DNA of 64,000 nucleotides from Centrapalus pauciflorus (taxonomy: Eukaryota; Streptophyta; Magnoliopsida; Asterales; Asteraceae): NCBI GenBank assembly GCA_020465985.1, contig JAANYP010006399.1, positions 1,020,310 to 1,084,309 on the forward strand. The letters are read 5' to 3'. The notes beneath the pieces were generated by a model. That model saw only the letters and a list, made by a program, of their open reading frames with translations, had not been told where the DNA came from and made no database searches. Of the stretch, positions 11,991 through 22,990 are shown piece by piece (the first letter of the stretch is position 1; every line of letters starts with the position of its first letter). The position numbers and the translations under genes were made by a program.

Positions 11991-13203
11991 ATGGTGTTTG
12001 AACAATTTTCAAAGTCTGAGCTAATTGCCAAACTTACTGAATCTGAAAAGATTCGTAAGAACAATTACGACATTCTCGTTCAGTTAAATACTGATAAACA
12101 TTTGGCCATTACGTGACGTACAAATACTGAATGAAGAAATTCAGAGCTTAAAAGAAAAACAAAACTCTGAGAGTTGTGCTCATCAATTGAACATATTTGA
12201 ATTACTTAAAGAACTTGATGAGCTGAAACAAGAAAATTTTCAGAATGCAACTCAACTGAAATATCTTTTGCCTGAAAGATCTAATCTTTACAAGAAAGTT
12301 AAGGATCTTGAAGATACACTTTCTAAGACAAAACAAACTGGTCAGAATTGTATTTTAAACAAAAATGAAGAATTTTTTGCTCTTCAACAAGAGTTGTCTT
12401 TAACTAAAGATTTGATTGAGAAGGAAAGACATGAGTTCTTACTTAAAGAACAAGATTTTAAATCAAAATCTGAATTGTTTGAAGATGAAAGACAAATGTT
12501 CTTAATCAAAGAACAATCTTTTAAATCTGATTACCAATCATTTGATCATGACAGAAATTCAAATTTAGTCATTATCAAAAGTTTGGAAGATCAGACACTT
12601 CATCTTACAAAACAATTACATGTGTTTACTTCATCAACTGAGTCAAAGGTTAAGACCCCTTCTTCAGTATGTTTAAAATCCAATGTTGATCACTCTGGTT
12701 TGTCTTCTGTAAGTGAAGTGAATCTAACTAACTCTGCTAAGTTTGATTCATCTTCAGATCCGAAACTTAAGTATCTTCTCAAGATACATAAAGGCAAAGA
12801 CAAAATCATTGAAAATCTTCCGGTTAAGATTTACACAGGTGAATCTTCAAAGCCTAATGTTTTTAAAGTTTTTGGAAATACTGGTCCGTCTAATCAGAAA
12901 ACATTTTCAAAGAAAACGACCACGTATTACCAAAAACAGGCCACAACCGGACAGTTTTTCAGGAAGAAGAGTTCAGAAAATTCTAATCATTCAAAGTCAA
13001 GTTTCTTTACACACTCAGATATTAAATTTTCAAATACTCAAAGAAATTTGTTTTCTGCTTTTGAAAAAGAAGCTGATAATTATAATCTGCAATGGGTACC
13101 TAAACCCAAGTATAAGTGGGTACCAAAACCTGTTTTTAAATGGGTACCCAAGAGCGCTAACAAGTCTGGATCCAAATCTGTTTGGATACCAAAGACATCT
13201 TAA
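11991..13203 (+). pseudogene. Gag-like coiled-coil protein of the non-autonomous element, frameshifted
   Basis: An ATG at 11991 opens 41 codons that stop at TGA 12114. The frame then resumes at about 12118 in +1 and stays open to TAA 13201-13203, so one small frameshift separates two parts of a protein of about 400 residues. The body is Lys/Glu-rich with heptad-like spacing and duplicated blocks (KERHEFLLKEQDFKSKSELF versus EDERQMFLIKEQSFKSDYQS). The C-terminus carries three tandem WVPKP-type motifs, found in many plant Copia polyproteins just before the protease. No CCHC zinc knuckle, protease, integrase or reverse transcriptase is present. It may bind element RNA, or be a decayed leftover. 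Confidence 0.6.
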
Positions 13204-13223
13204 ATTTTGCAGGTTATAGGTTT

Positions 13224-13505
13224 CTTATCATTTCAGATAAGGACCCGTTCTTCATTTCTATAGGCTATTGATTACATCAGATCAAGACCCGTGTTTCAAA
13301 TCAAGATGGTTTTTAGTCATATCAGACTAGAACCCGGACTGCATCTCAAGAGGCTTCTACTCACAACAGAGTAGAACCCGATCTTCACTGAAATTGGATT
13401 TTGTACTTTTCAGTACAGAACCCAAGCTAATGGTTTTCAGTTACTTCAGACTGAAACCCAAGCTTCTGCGACAAATGGCTTCTAATCACTTCAGGTTAGA
13501 ACCCG
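13224..13505 (+). repeat. Seven-unit stem-loop array with changing but complementary arms
   Basis: Seven units, mostly 44-45 bp apart (one 36), start right after the gag-like stop codon. Each has a 6-nt left arm, a 6-nt loop ending in CA, a 6-nt right arm and then (G/A)ACCC(G/A). Arm pairs are CTTATC/GATAAG (13224), TTGATT/GATCAA (13268), TTAGTC/GACTAG (13313), CTACTC/GAGTAG (13357), TTGTAC/GTACAG (13401), TCAGTT/GACTGA (13437) and CTAATC/GGTTAG (13482). Two are fully Watson-Crick and five use one G-U. Arm sequence is not conserved between units but pairing is, which points to an RNA structure or a palindrome-preserving process. The function is unknown. Confidence 0.85.
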
Positions 13506-14984
13506 AGTCTGAAAGACAAATATTTCTGGAATTCCTGCCCTGAATTTAACTCTGAAGCTGCATTGATTTAGAGGGAGTTTTATTTTTATAATTTTTTGCT
13601 CCTGATTTAATTTCTCTGAGTTGATTAACTATGTGTGCTTATTTCTAGGGGGAGTTTCAAACGCACTTTGACGATGACATTTTTCAAAAATGTGTGTGAT
13701 TTTTCACGAAAATATTTGATACACACATAAAAAGAGTTTTTGAGCTGAAAAGCAAAATATTTTCATAATTTTCTGATTCTCTGAATCTCTCATTGAGATT
13801 AATTGATTTAATCTCTTTGATGTTCAAAATCTCATTACTTCTGAGATTCTCTTTTATATTCTCCCGATCAAAGAATTCTCTCATATTCTCCATGAGCTAA
13901 TTCTTTCTATACAAGTCTGATTCATTTCATACCTTATATCAGATTGTACATTTCATTCTGCTATCTCTCAAAGTATCATTCCCAAAATTATCTGAATATC
14001 ATCTCCAATATCATAAAAGTTGGATTTCATCATATCTCATGACCTTTCAAAGCTGAAAATCTTTCTGCTGACTCCGATTATGCACGAATCTGACTGATAG
14101 GCATAAATATCGCTTCTATGGTCTAACCAGAACCGGAAGACCTACCCAAGAAGCAAACCATCTATAGATTGTGCGGGTGAGGGTTCTTTAGGTTTATTAG
14201 TTGAGAAGTGTCAGTTATCACGGGATACTGACAGGGTCAGGCAGAGATAAAATGTATATGAGAGGGATATTGATATTGAAAGGAGATGGTGGTGCATCAG
14301 ATCATGCTTTTGCTATAAAGCTGACTGAATTCATTTCTCAAAAGTGAGCCGGAGGGAGCTTAGTTGAAAAATGCTGAGAGCTGAGTGTTGAGAAAGGATT
14401 TGAAGAAAATAAAATCCTACCTACACTGTGTTTGCTGGGTAAACCACATAATATATCAAGCCCTAGGCTGCTTGATATTGAAAAAGACGTCATGGACCCA
14501 GTGACGCATGCACTTAACCCCACCAACCACTCAGTTAACTCTCAAAAGATTTATGTTTCAATAATCATGGAGTTATAGCACATTTCTATCGATATATCAT
14601 TTGGATATTATTGATATTGAATCACGGAAGACAGTTGCTCCGGTCTCCGACTTTGTTTGATGCACATTGTGTCTAGAGCTGATTATATGCACTTTTAGGA
14701 CACATCGAGTCTGACAGTCTGCGTGACTATAAACTACTAGTCCAAAGTGACTAAGCCGGAACAAATAAGAGTGATTTTTTCAAGATAAAGGATTTCACGA
14801 TGACTATTTGAAAATCCTACCAGTGTTAACATCATGCCATCACTGAACGTAGGTCACATAGATTATGTCTATTGTGCAAACAGGAATCCTATGTGGACCT
14901 GGACTCGTTATTTCACAAAATGAATATTTTCATTTTTCCCAAAGTTGAAAAGCTTTATTTTTGTTTAGAAAAGTTATAGTATCA

Positions 14985-15464
14985 ATTCGAGGGGGAGTGA
15001 AATTTTTGAGGGGGAGTGAGATAGATTTGATTTGTATAGGGGGAGAGGATATCAGTTTGAGGGAGAGAAATTCAATTTGTAATATTTTGAAATTGTATTA
15101 GTTGTTGTATTTCATCTACTGTAAATTCATTGCATTTATGTCTCTAAAGATGTTACATGATGTTCATAATTCTTATGATCATCATGAGGGGGAGAAAAGC
15201 TAGAGTTCAGAGACAACGGTTGAGTAGATTGAAGTCAACTGATGACAATTGCAAATACATATCAAGACAAATGAAGAAGGGAGAAATAGAGAAAAGTTGT
15301 TCATGATTTAAGGGGGAGTGTGTGATCAAGAAAAGAAGAGATGTGAAGATCAAAGAGAGACAATAAAGAAGAAACTTTTATCAAAAGATTCAGAGATCCA
15401 AGAAAAGAATCAACCTGAACAGAGAACTTTAATTGAATATTGTTTTCATCTCTAAGGGGGAGAT
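14985..15464 (+). promoter_or_regulatory. Cluster of polypurine-tract-like sites, including the real PPT
   Basis: Purine runs of the form AGGGGGAG occur near 14990, 15009, 15037, 15185 and 15308, with another at about 13648. The last one, at 15454-15464, directly precedes the right LTR and should prime plus-strand synthesis. The others are near copies and could act as extra internal primers. Confidence 0.7.
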
Positions 15465-15774
15465 TGTTGGGTACAATTTATATAGAGTTGAAAACAATTT
15501 ATTTGTAATTGTTCAAGGGTTGGTTTGTAAATTCTCATATGTTGTCATTTTGTATAAATAGTAGTCAAGTGCTACTGTAAATGTAAGTAAGGAAGAATAG
15601 AAGTTGAGATACGGATGAATGCATGTTGAGAGAAGATTGCTTAGCAAGAAAGTCAAAAACATCAATGTAATATTTCTTCTCTCATTAATCAAACATTCGG
15701 TTTTATGTGTTTATGATAATTGTTCATATGAATTGTGTTGTATATGATTGAATTGCATGAAAAGTGAATTCACA
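15465..15774 (+). repeat. Right LTR of the 5-kb element
   Basis: This 310-bp copy of the left LTR ends TTCACA and is followed by the ATTAT target duplication. Small differences from the left copy (for example AGTCAAGTG for AGGCAAGTG, and one extra A in CTCATTAATC) allow dating. Confidence 0.93.
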
Positions 15775-16548
15775 ATTATAATTAAGTAAAATAATATTAA
15801 CATAATAAATAGTTAGATGCAAATGTATAAAAGATAAAAATGCATATATATTTTTACAAATAAAACGTAAGATAAGTAAAATTTTAATAAATAAATTGGA
15901 TATATAAAAGAGACGTAAATCAAATAAAGTTAAATATAGAAATAAAGATAATATTAATAATAAAATAAATAAATATTTTAAAAAATAAAAATATATAAAT
16001 AAAAATAATAATTAACTTTTTAAATTAACATTTAATATTTAAGCAAAAAGTAAAAAGTAAAATATTATGATAATGACTAAAACTGAAAATAAATTACATA
16101 AATGAGGGACCAAAATTGTTATTAAGAAAAGGGCAAAACCGGCATATAAAAAAAGTAAAGAGATAGAGGGACTATTTTTGCAAGTAAATAGTGTTTTTAG
16201 GGACCATTTATGCAATTTTAAAAGACCAGGGACCAAATCCATAATTTTGACTAAAGCACAGGGACCATTTTTGTAATTTACTCTAATAATTATATATAAT
16301 GACTATATTACGCGGGTTTAACGGGTAAATCGGCGGGTATACCCGCGGATGAACGTGACGAGTTTCACGGGTACGGCTGGCGGGTATACTCGCGGGTGAA
16401 ATAGCAAACTCGTGCCCGCCCGTCACCCGTCAGCGGGTATGATTTTGTACCCATACCCATGTCCACGGGTTTGTTTTCACGGATTTACCCACCCATAACG
16501 GGCGGGTATCCACGGGTTTCGGTTTTTTTCTCGCCCATTGCCATCCTA

Positions 16549-19190
16549 GGGATGGTTTATAGCAACGACAGCAACTCTGGCAAGAAGGGTCCATGTAAAC
16601 CTGAGCATCTGAATTAAAAATCCGATTCAAAATTATCTGAAATTCCGGATTTTTGGATTTATGAAAATTGGATATCCAAAATTTCAAATTCGGATGGTGA
16701 AATTTCAAATTTTCAGATATTCGGATTTTCGAAATATCCGAAAATTAAAAAAAATTAAAAATTTTATATATCTTACTATTAATTATTTACATAATCTTAA
16801 GTGTTTATTTTTATTCTAGTGTATATTTTTTAATTCTATCTTAACTAATATTTTATATATTTTAGTTTTTTTATCTTTATTTTAATCGTTTTGAGTAAAA
16901 TAATTCCGGATACATTTAGATTATGATATATTTGTTTGTAATATGTATTTGAAAATATGAATTTGTGGTTTATATATTTAAATATATGATTTAATTTTAA
17001 AAAAATATGAATTTTCGGATAATCTGATATCCGAATCCGAAAATTCAGATTCGGATACCAAAAATCACTATCTAAAAATTTGGATATCCAATTTTGAACA
17101 CACATAATTCTGGCTCATTCAAGCAAACAGGTCGAACGGATCGTGACTAAAACACAAAATTTTAACATCCTTTTGAAAATTTTCTATAAAAAAATTGTTT
17201 AATACATCATTTTCTAAAAATTTAGATGTCCAAAAAAGAGGTAACCTTAGATGTTTTAATCAATTAAACTGATTTTAATATTTTAGTTAAATAAAAGTAT
17301 CAATTTACGTCAACCTCTTAATTTAAGACTTTAGACGGAAGTCCACAATTTAATTTCAAACGTGGTTTTCAAACATTCTAACATCATAAGTCTGAAATGT
17401 AACAAACAATTTATTTTGAATTAAGATCTAAAATTCACTTAAGTCTGGAATGTAACAAACAGTATTTCAGTTAAAATCTAAATTTAAGATTTTAGATATT
17501 TTAAAGAGGCAATTAAGTTCAAACAAACATTCCCGGAGATTTTTTTGGAATAAATTTAAGAATACCAGAAAAAAAACAAGAATTTTATTAATAAAAAATA
17601 AAATAGATAGAATAAATCGTAAAAACATGAAGAGCATATGGATTTTTCATAATCAACCCTAATAATGATAATGATAATAATAATAATTTATAAAGAAAAT
17701 GTCACATCATTATTAGAAGATTTCACATCATTAGCCAACGATTTTATATCATCATAGATCAAAAGTTATGTCAGCATTTAATTTAATTCTACTAATAACC
17801 AAAAATATTCACGTTAACCGGTCAATATTCATTACACATATCATATTGATAAAAAAGAAATAAACATGTAATGTCTATAAATTAAAAAAAATAAGTTGTT
17901 ATTATTCAACTTAAATTCCTTTTTTCAAAACCCGTCATTAAAAAAAGCAAAAACCTTATTTTAGGTAGCAGTCAAAGTCCAAAAGCAACCAAGACACTAC
18001 AACTCGTTGTCTTGGTGATCCGTACACCTCATTGGTCCAACACTCCAACCCCAACTCCAACACCAAAATTAGGGTCGAAAATATATATATATATTTGACA
18101 TTATTTTTGGCTCGTTTTTTGGATGTGACTTTATTTCTACAAATCTTTCGACATTCAAATCATTTCACTTCTTTCTCTACAATTTCATCCGACTTGTGTA
18201 CATATTATATATATATATACATTTATCAAGATAAAATTCACTGTTCATAACATATTCATTCTATTTCTTTTTGATTTTTCTTTTAAAGTTTTCTTATATA
18301 ATTTATTTATTAATTTGTTTTAATAAAATAAAAAATAATATTATTCTATATCTTACTTAATACTAATTTAATATGATATTTAAATATTGTAGTTTTACAT
18401 TTAATACAAATTTGAATTCAAAGTCATTTTTTAAATATTGTTACTTTATTTAATCCAATTTTAAATTTACTTATTATTAATTATTATTGCTTTGAAATTT
18501 TTTTCTTATTTTTATGTTTTGATTTCTTTCTATTTTTATAGCTTTTAAAAAAATAAATAAGATCACACATAAGTTTTAATACATGTAAAGTATAGTGAAA
18601 TTATTTCTTTTTAAATATGAATCATCAAATTTAATTCTATATAAAGAAAAAATAGTCGTTATTATCATAGAACATATTGTATATTATCAATCTTTTTTTG
18701 AATAGAAAAATACACACATTCCTAATCTTACTTTTAAATTTAAACATTTATATATCATCCAATATTAGTTACTATACTTAATTTGTTGATAGATAGATAA
18801 CACTATTCATAAATCGAACAGATAACTTTATATGTTTTATTTATTAAATTATTTTATCATCGTAATTGTTGTTAAAATAGTATCATCATTATTGTTAAAT
18901 TATCTATATATATAAACTTAGAATCAAATGAGATGCTAAATCTATCTCTAGAAATGTTAAAATCATTGTGATTCATTTTTACATATTGATTCACAATTTT
19001 TTTTATTGTATAAATAATGAATCATAAATTCTAAGTTAATTGAATCAACTTCACAATGTTTTGAGATAATTTATTAATTCTATATATAACATTTACCTAA
19101 GTAAATGTCCTATTCTTAGACTATCCACAAGACACTATTCATAAAACTAATTTGGTTTTTATTATATACATTGTTTAATGAAAATGAAAG
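16549..19190. other. Gene-free AT-rich interval with decayed repeats
   Basis: 16600-17100 holds ATCCGAAAATTC/GAATTTTCGGAT-type words in both orientations, the remains of a TIR element. 17315-17535 resembles the MITE at 6093-6349 but is decayed. The rest is low-complexity AT-rich DNA with no ORF showing protein-like composition. I see no host gene. Confidence 0.5.
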
Positions 19191-19194
19191 AATA

Positions 19195-19300
19195 TGATTT
19201 TTTGACTAACTGGTAGAATGATGTGTTTCATTGAGAGATGTCTGGGGTTCCAAACCATGACTTCAAGTTTTTAATTGGTCAAAGAATTAAAATGGGTTGA
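19195..19300 (+). mobile_element. Possible tRNA-derived SINE head
   Basis: TAACTGGTAGAATGATG resembles a Pol III A box. About 30 bp later GGGTTCCAAACC resembles a B box (consensus GGTTCGAANCC). The spacing fits a tRNA-derived SINE promoter. No cloverleaf folds and no target duplication was identified, so this is tentative. Confidence 0.3.
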
Positions 19301-19930
19301 AACTTGAAAATGTACAAATAAACCCATACTGGGAAATTTCTTCCCACACGCCACCATCAAATCCCTCACTTTTCAACCTTTTTTCCCCCTCTCATCCACA
19401 ATCCATTTCTCATGCCTCCCAGGTCAAACAACCATTATTTCCTTGGCATTGTGGTCTTTCTTTTCTTGGTTATGTAGCTTCAACTAATCTTCAGGTTCAA
19501 ATCTCAAAATGAATCAATGGTATTTTCTTCTTCATGATCGCCTTATTTTGTTTTATTTAAGGTTTAGATTTGGTTGAACAAGTTATTTTAGGGTTTGTAT
19601 TTTGATTGATTATTTGACTTTGATTGCATGTTCTTCGTAATTTTTTGTCACGTTCGACTTAACCTGTTTTGTTTGTTTTTCTGTTGATCTCACTCACTCA
19701 CTCACACACACACACACACACACACTCGATCTGTGTGTGTGTGTGTGTTTATTTCTCATGTAATGTTTCAATCTTGCTATTATCAATCTGTTGCTTTGCA
19801 TCTTCAACTCTCACTTGGACTTCGACTACTGAAATCGATCTGTTGTTTCTCCAACTATCATTCTGACTTCAAGAACAATATGGACTTTGAATGCTTGGAT
19901 TCAATACATTGGTTCTTCATATTAGATTGA
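19300..19930 (+). other. Pyrimidine-rich stretch, possible relic of a gene 5' end
   Basis: A C/T-rich run (19335-19410) precedes an ATG at about 19412 that opens a hydrophobic signal-peptide-like stretch (LGIVVFLFL) closed by TAG after 22 codons. A GT that could be a donor lies inside. No downstream exon continues it. I do not call a gene: it may be a promoter and first-exon relic. Confidence 0.2.
19690..19748. repeat. Inverted microsatellite (CA)n-TCGATC-(TG)n
   Basis: A CA run followed by TCGATC and a TG run forms a self-complementary palindrome of about 45 bp, unlike an ordinary direct dinucleotide repeat. Confidence 0.9.
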
Positions 19931-20559
19931 TCGATTTGTAGTTTATTTCGTTATATCAAACACAGATATAAAAAGCGCTGACATCCTCCATAATTCTGTC
20001 AAAGTATTTTTAATCCCTCAGTCTATTAGCTATCACACTCCCCTATCCAAGGTAAATCTCAACTCTGTTGTGCAAAACTATCTCTCATCATATTTTGTAA
20101 CACTAAAGTTTCAATCTAAGAAAATCAACATGAGATGAATAACCTTTGACCACAAAGTTGGCAAGTGCCATACTCTATAAATAAAAAAGCAGTAAGCAAA
20201 TTTACCTAAACAAATAGTATTAGAGTAGTACAATTTCATATATAAAAACTTCACCAGATAGGAAGGTGTTTTTAGTTTAAGCATGTTTTTGTCTTTAAGA
20301 TTATTAATTTGTGTACCCGACTTATTTTAATAATGTGTTGTAAATAGCAAAGTCGATATGTTAGTACTGACTAGTATGTTAAAATAGGTACCAATTAAAA
20401 TCAACACAATTTTTGTAAAGACGTGTCAAAATGGGTCATAACATCAAATTAACCAATGTTTTTGGACATAAAATAAGGTCATCTTAAGCATGATTCTGTT
20501 ACTTCAAGACTTAATCACACTATGCATCTTCCCAATCCTATGTACTACCACTATACATT

Positions 20560-20560
<1 letters not shown>

Positions 20561-20612
<52 letters not shown>

Positions 20613-20637
20613 ATGTGTGTGTGTGTGTGTGTGTGTG
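20561..20637. repeat. Compound microsatellite (CATA)n(TA)n(TG)n
   Basis: ACAT units grade into about 11 TA units and then about 27 TG units with one TATG interruption. There is no gene nearby. Confidence 0.95.
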
Positions 20638-20639
20638 AT

Positions 20640-21910
20640 ACTTTTCAGACACATGAAATAATTCTGAGCTATTTGCAAGACTTGACCACATACATTTATA
20701 CACAATTTAGATCAAACAAATAATATTTGGGGTAAGCAAAAAATCTATATTCCTAAACTGAGTTAGGATCACCCACTATGTTTGGTTGGGTTCTCGATTT
20801 TGGAATCTAAAAACAATGGTTTTTAGTTTTTCAAAACCTGTTCTTGGTTCGGTTGGAAAATGAAATTGGACCGGGTTCTTTTTGGTATTTGGAACGACAT
20901 TTTTATATTTGTAAGTTTAAATTTAAATTTTTTTGAGTTATTATTCGGTTCATGATACACCGAACTGGTTTGAAGGTCAATATATCAAACAGAATAGAAT
21001 GACTTTTCTTTGACAAACTTTAGGTTAACGCATGGAGTTAAATGAGACAGTTGGTCAACAAAGGCAGTTGAGTAAATTTTGCTTATAACTTGGTTGCAAA
21101 GCTTTCTTTCACTGCAAAATGTGTTCCTCCTATTATACATATTCGTCATGCAACTTACGGACTGATCCGATATGTCCATGCTTGATCTCAGTTATCGTGA
21201 TGAAAGTTTTGTGTTTCTCAACTTGCTGTTTTTGGTATGTACCACACCAACTTTATGATTTGATTATGATTGTTTATGGTGATTTTTGAGATGCATGAGA
21301 TGGTTCCTAACTTCCTATGAAAAACATAATTAATGGTATTGATAATTACATGGATGCTAAGCAGATTATTCGTTAGATCATGCTACTCTGACCCTTGGAT
21401 CATGATAATATAAGTGAACATGGATGCGAAAAAATTATATTTTATATCACTTATTCTACTTCCATCCGACGATTTATCTATTAAATATTAACATCGCTTT
21501 GTTGAATATAAATTTGTTTCTATAGTTATTGTTATCAACCATTTATTTCTAATTTGTAAAACTCTACCAAAAAAGTGATCTATATTTGAATATATAATAG
21601 TAAGCAAGCTCATATCGAACAAAGTATCAAACTAAGCTCCTTCATGGCTTCATTCACATAAAAGTCATTAAATCATGTTTAAGAAAGTTGATTTCTCTTT
21701 GGATGGTATCTATAAACAATCTTACGTGAATATATATTTAGTTGTAGTTGTTGATTGATATTTTCAATGTAAATAGGTTGTATCTATAGTAGGTGTCGTT
21801 TCTCCACATGTAACTAACACTTCTCAGATGTCTGCATAGCCGTTGACCTAATGGATACTCAAGTTTATTAAATTATTCAATCTAACCAAAAGTTCTTTGG
21901 TATTTATATA
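20640..21910. other. Gene-free interval
   Basis: No ORF, splice-consistent exon series or repeat terminus is recognisable. 20990-21190 is slightly less AT-rich and could be a degenerate exon or transposon piece, but reading frames in both directions are broken. Confidence 0.4.
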
Positions 21911-21919
21911 TATTTTTGT

Positions 21920-22471
21920 GGGAAAATGACATCAAATAGATCTAAACTTTCGACTTTGTACACATTTATGTAGTGAACTTTTTTTTTGTGTACATTCGGT
22001 AGTCAAAGTTTCAAAATTGTTCTAATTTGGTAGTTGGCGTACCTTTTAACCGGTTGCTTCTGGTTTCGATGCCTACATGGACAATATTTTAATGACATGG
22101 CTACCCGTTTTTATATTATACCCGGTTTTATCTACGTGGCAAACCGTTTTTTAAAATCACCCGGGCTTATAACGTCATATGAAATTAAGAAATCACCCGG
22201 GTTTTTTAAAATCACCCGGTTATAAACCCGGGTGATTTTAAAATACGGGTTGCCACGTAGATAAAACCGGGTATAATATAAAACCGGGTAGCCACGTCAT
22301 TAAAAAATTATCCACGTAGGCATCGAAACCGAAAGCAACCGGTTAAAAGGTACGCCAACTACCAAATTGGAACAATTTTGAAACTTTGACTACCAAATGT
22401 GCACAAAAAAAAGTTCACTACATAAATGTGTACAAAGTCGAAAGTTAGGAGCTATTTGATGTCATTTTCCC
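21920..22471. mobile_element. Fold-back element, 552 bp, Mutator-type
   Basis: Nearly the whole element is one palindrome. GGGAAAATGACATCAAATAG at the left is the complement of the right end, and the arms continue to match inward for over 200 bp to a centre near 22195 rich in ACCCGGGTGATTTT words. TATTTTTGT at 21911-21919 and 22472-22480 is a perfect 9-bp target duplication. The single strand would fold into one long hairpin, a natural source of small RNA if transcribed. Confidence 0.9.
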
Positions 22472-22949
22472 TATTTTTGTTGGTTTGTAGTTAAATATAG
22501 GCATCGAAGGATATCAACTTTAACTTTCTTGAGAAATTTGGAACTTCAAATCATACAAAAACCAAAAAAACACGAAGGTCGGTGCAATGAACAAATGTTA
22601 TTAACATCAAATGGAATAACTTTGTTGTCAAAGATAATAGTACATAATCATTTTATTTCTATAGCTTTTGTAATGCAAACATGCACCAAAAGCTGAGTGA
22701 TCTTCTTTGATTATGCTGCAACCATATTGCTTTAAACTATCTGCACAACAATGATTATCATACTGCTGGTGAACTACCCAAAATACAGGCATTCTAATGA
22801 TTTATAATCAAATATCTTATTTTAAATTTTTTTTTTCCCGTCCACCAAACAATTATCGTAATCATAATTTATATTCATAGAGTAAGGATAAAAAATTACG
22901 CTACAAAGTTTGAGTATGTCTCCTGTTAGTGATTCTTATATATGTTTTG

Positions 22950-22990
22950 TCTCCTTCCCGCCGCAACGCGCGGACACTTTACCTCGTTCT
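22950..22990 (+). mobile_element. Helitron-like 3' hairpin remnant
   Basis: CCCGCCGCAACGCGCGGAC resembles the sub-terminal GC-rich hairpin of plant Helitron 3' ends and is close to the one at 24967. The CTAG terminus is not preserved. Confidence 0.35.

Larger units (their letters stand above)
10770..15774 (+). mobile_element. Non-autonomous Copia-type LTR retrotransposon (LARD-like)
   Basis: The left LTR is 10770-11078 and the right LTR 15465-15774. They differ at only a handful of bases, so insertion is recent. ATTAT at 10765-10769 and 15775-15779 is a perfect 5-bp target duplication. The primer site TGGTATCAGAGC (11081-11092) pairs with initiator tRNA-Met. A purine tract (AAGGGGGAGAT) abuts the right LTR. 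There is no protease, integrase or reverse transcriptase. The 4.4-kb interior has a frameshifted gag-like ORF, a 22-24 bp tandem repeat, a seven-unit stem-loop array and several extra purine tracts. It must depend on enzymes from a relative. Confidence 0.93.
9536..16283. mobile_element. Mutator-like fold-back element split by an LTR retrotransposon
   Basis: Ends GAGTAAATTACATAAATGG and its near-complement face inward. Long AT-rich arms (about 9536-9990 and 15790-16283) are imperfect inverted copies of each other, including the widespread 'tggtccct' plant repeat words. TAATAATTA at 9527-9535 and 16284-16292 is a perfect 9-bp target duplication. Without the retrotransposon the element is about 1.7 kb. 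No transposase is visible. Confidence 0.75.
9222..16548. mobile_element. Composite repeat with CGGGTATCCGCGGG-like ends
   Basis: Both edges (9222-9370 and 16310-16548) are built from ACCCGC/GCGGGT words, such as GGGTATACCCGCGGATG, that pair across the insertion. The right edge ends CCCATTGCCATCCTA, the usual end of a common plant repeat; the same word (AGGATGGCAATGGG) also appears at 63505. The left end is less clean and I find no target duplication. I read it as the remnant of an older element that hosts the Mutator-like element at 9536-16283. Confidence 0.45.

Noticed and set aside
12743..13219. 158-residue + strand open frame
   Set aside because: It overlaps the gag-like frame in another register and has skewed composition. 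It is a shadow.
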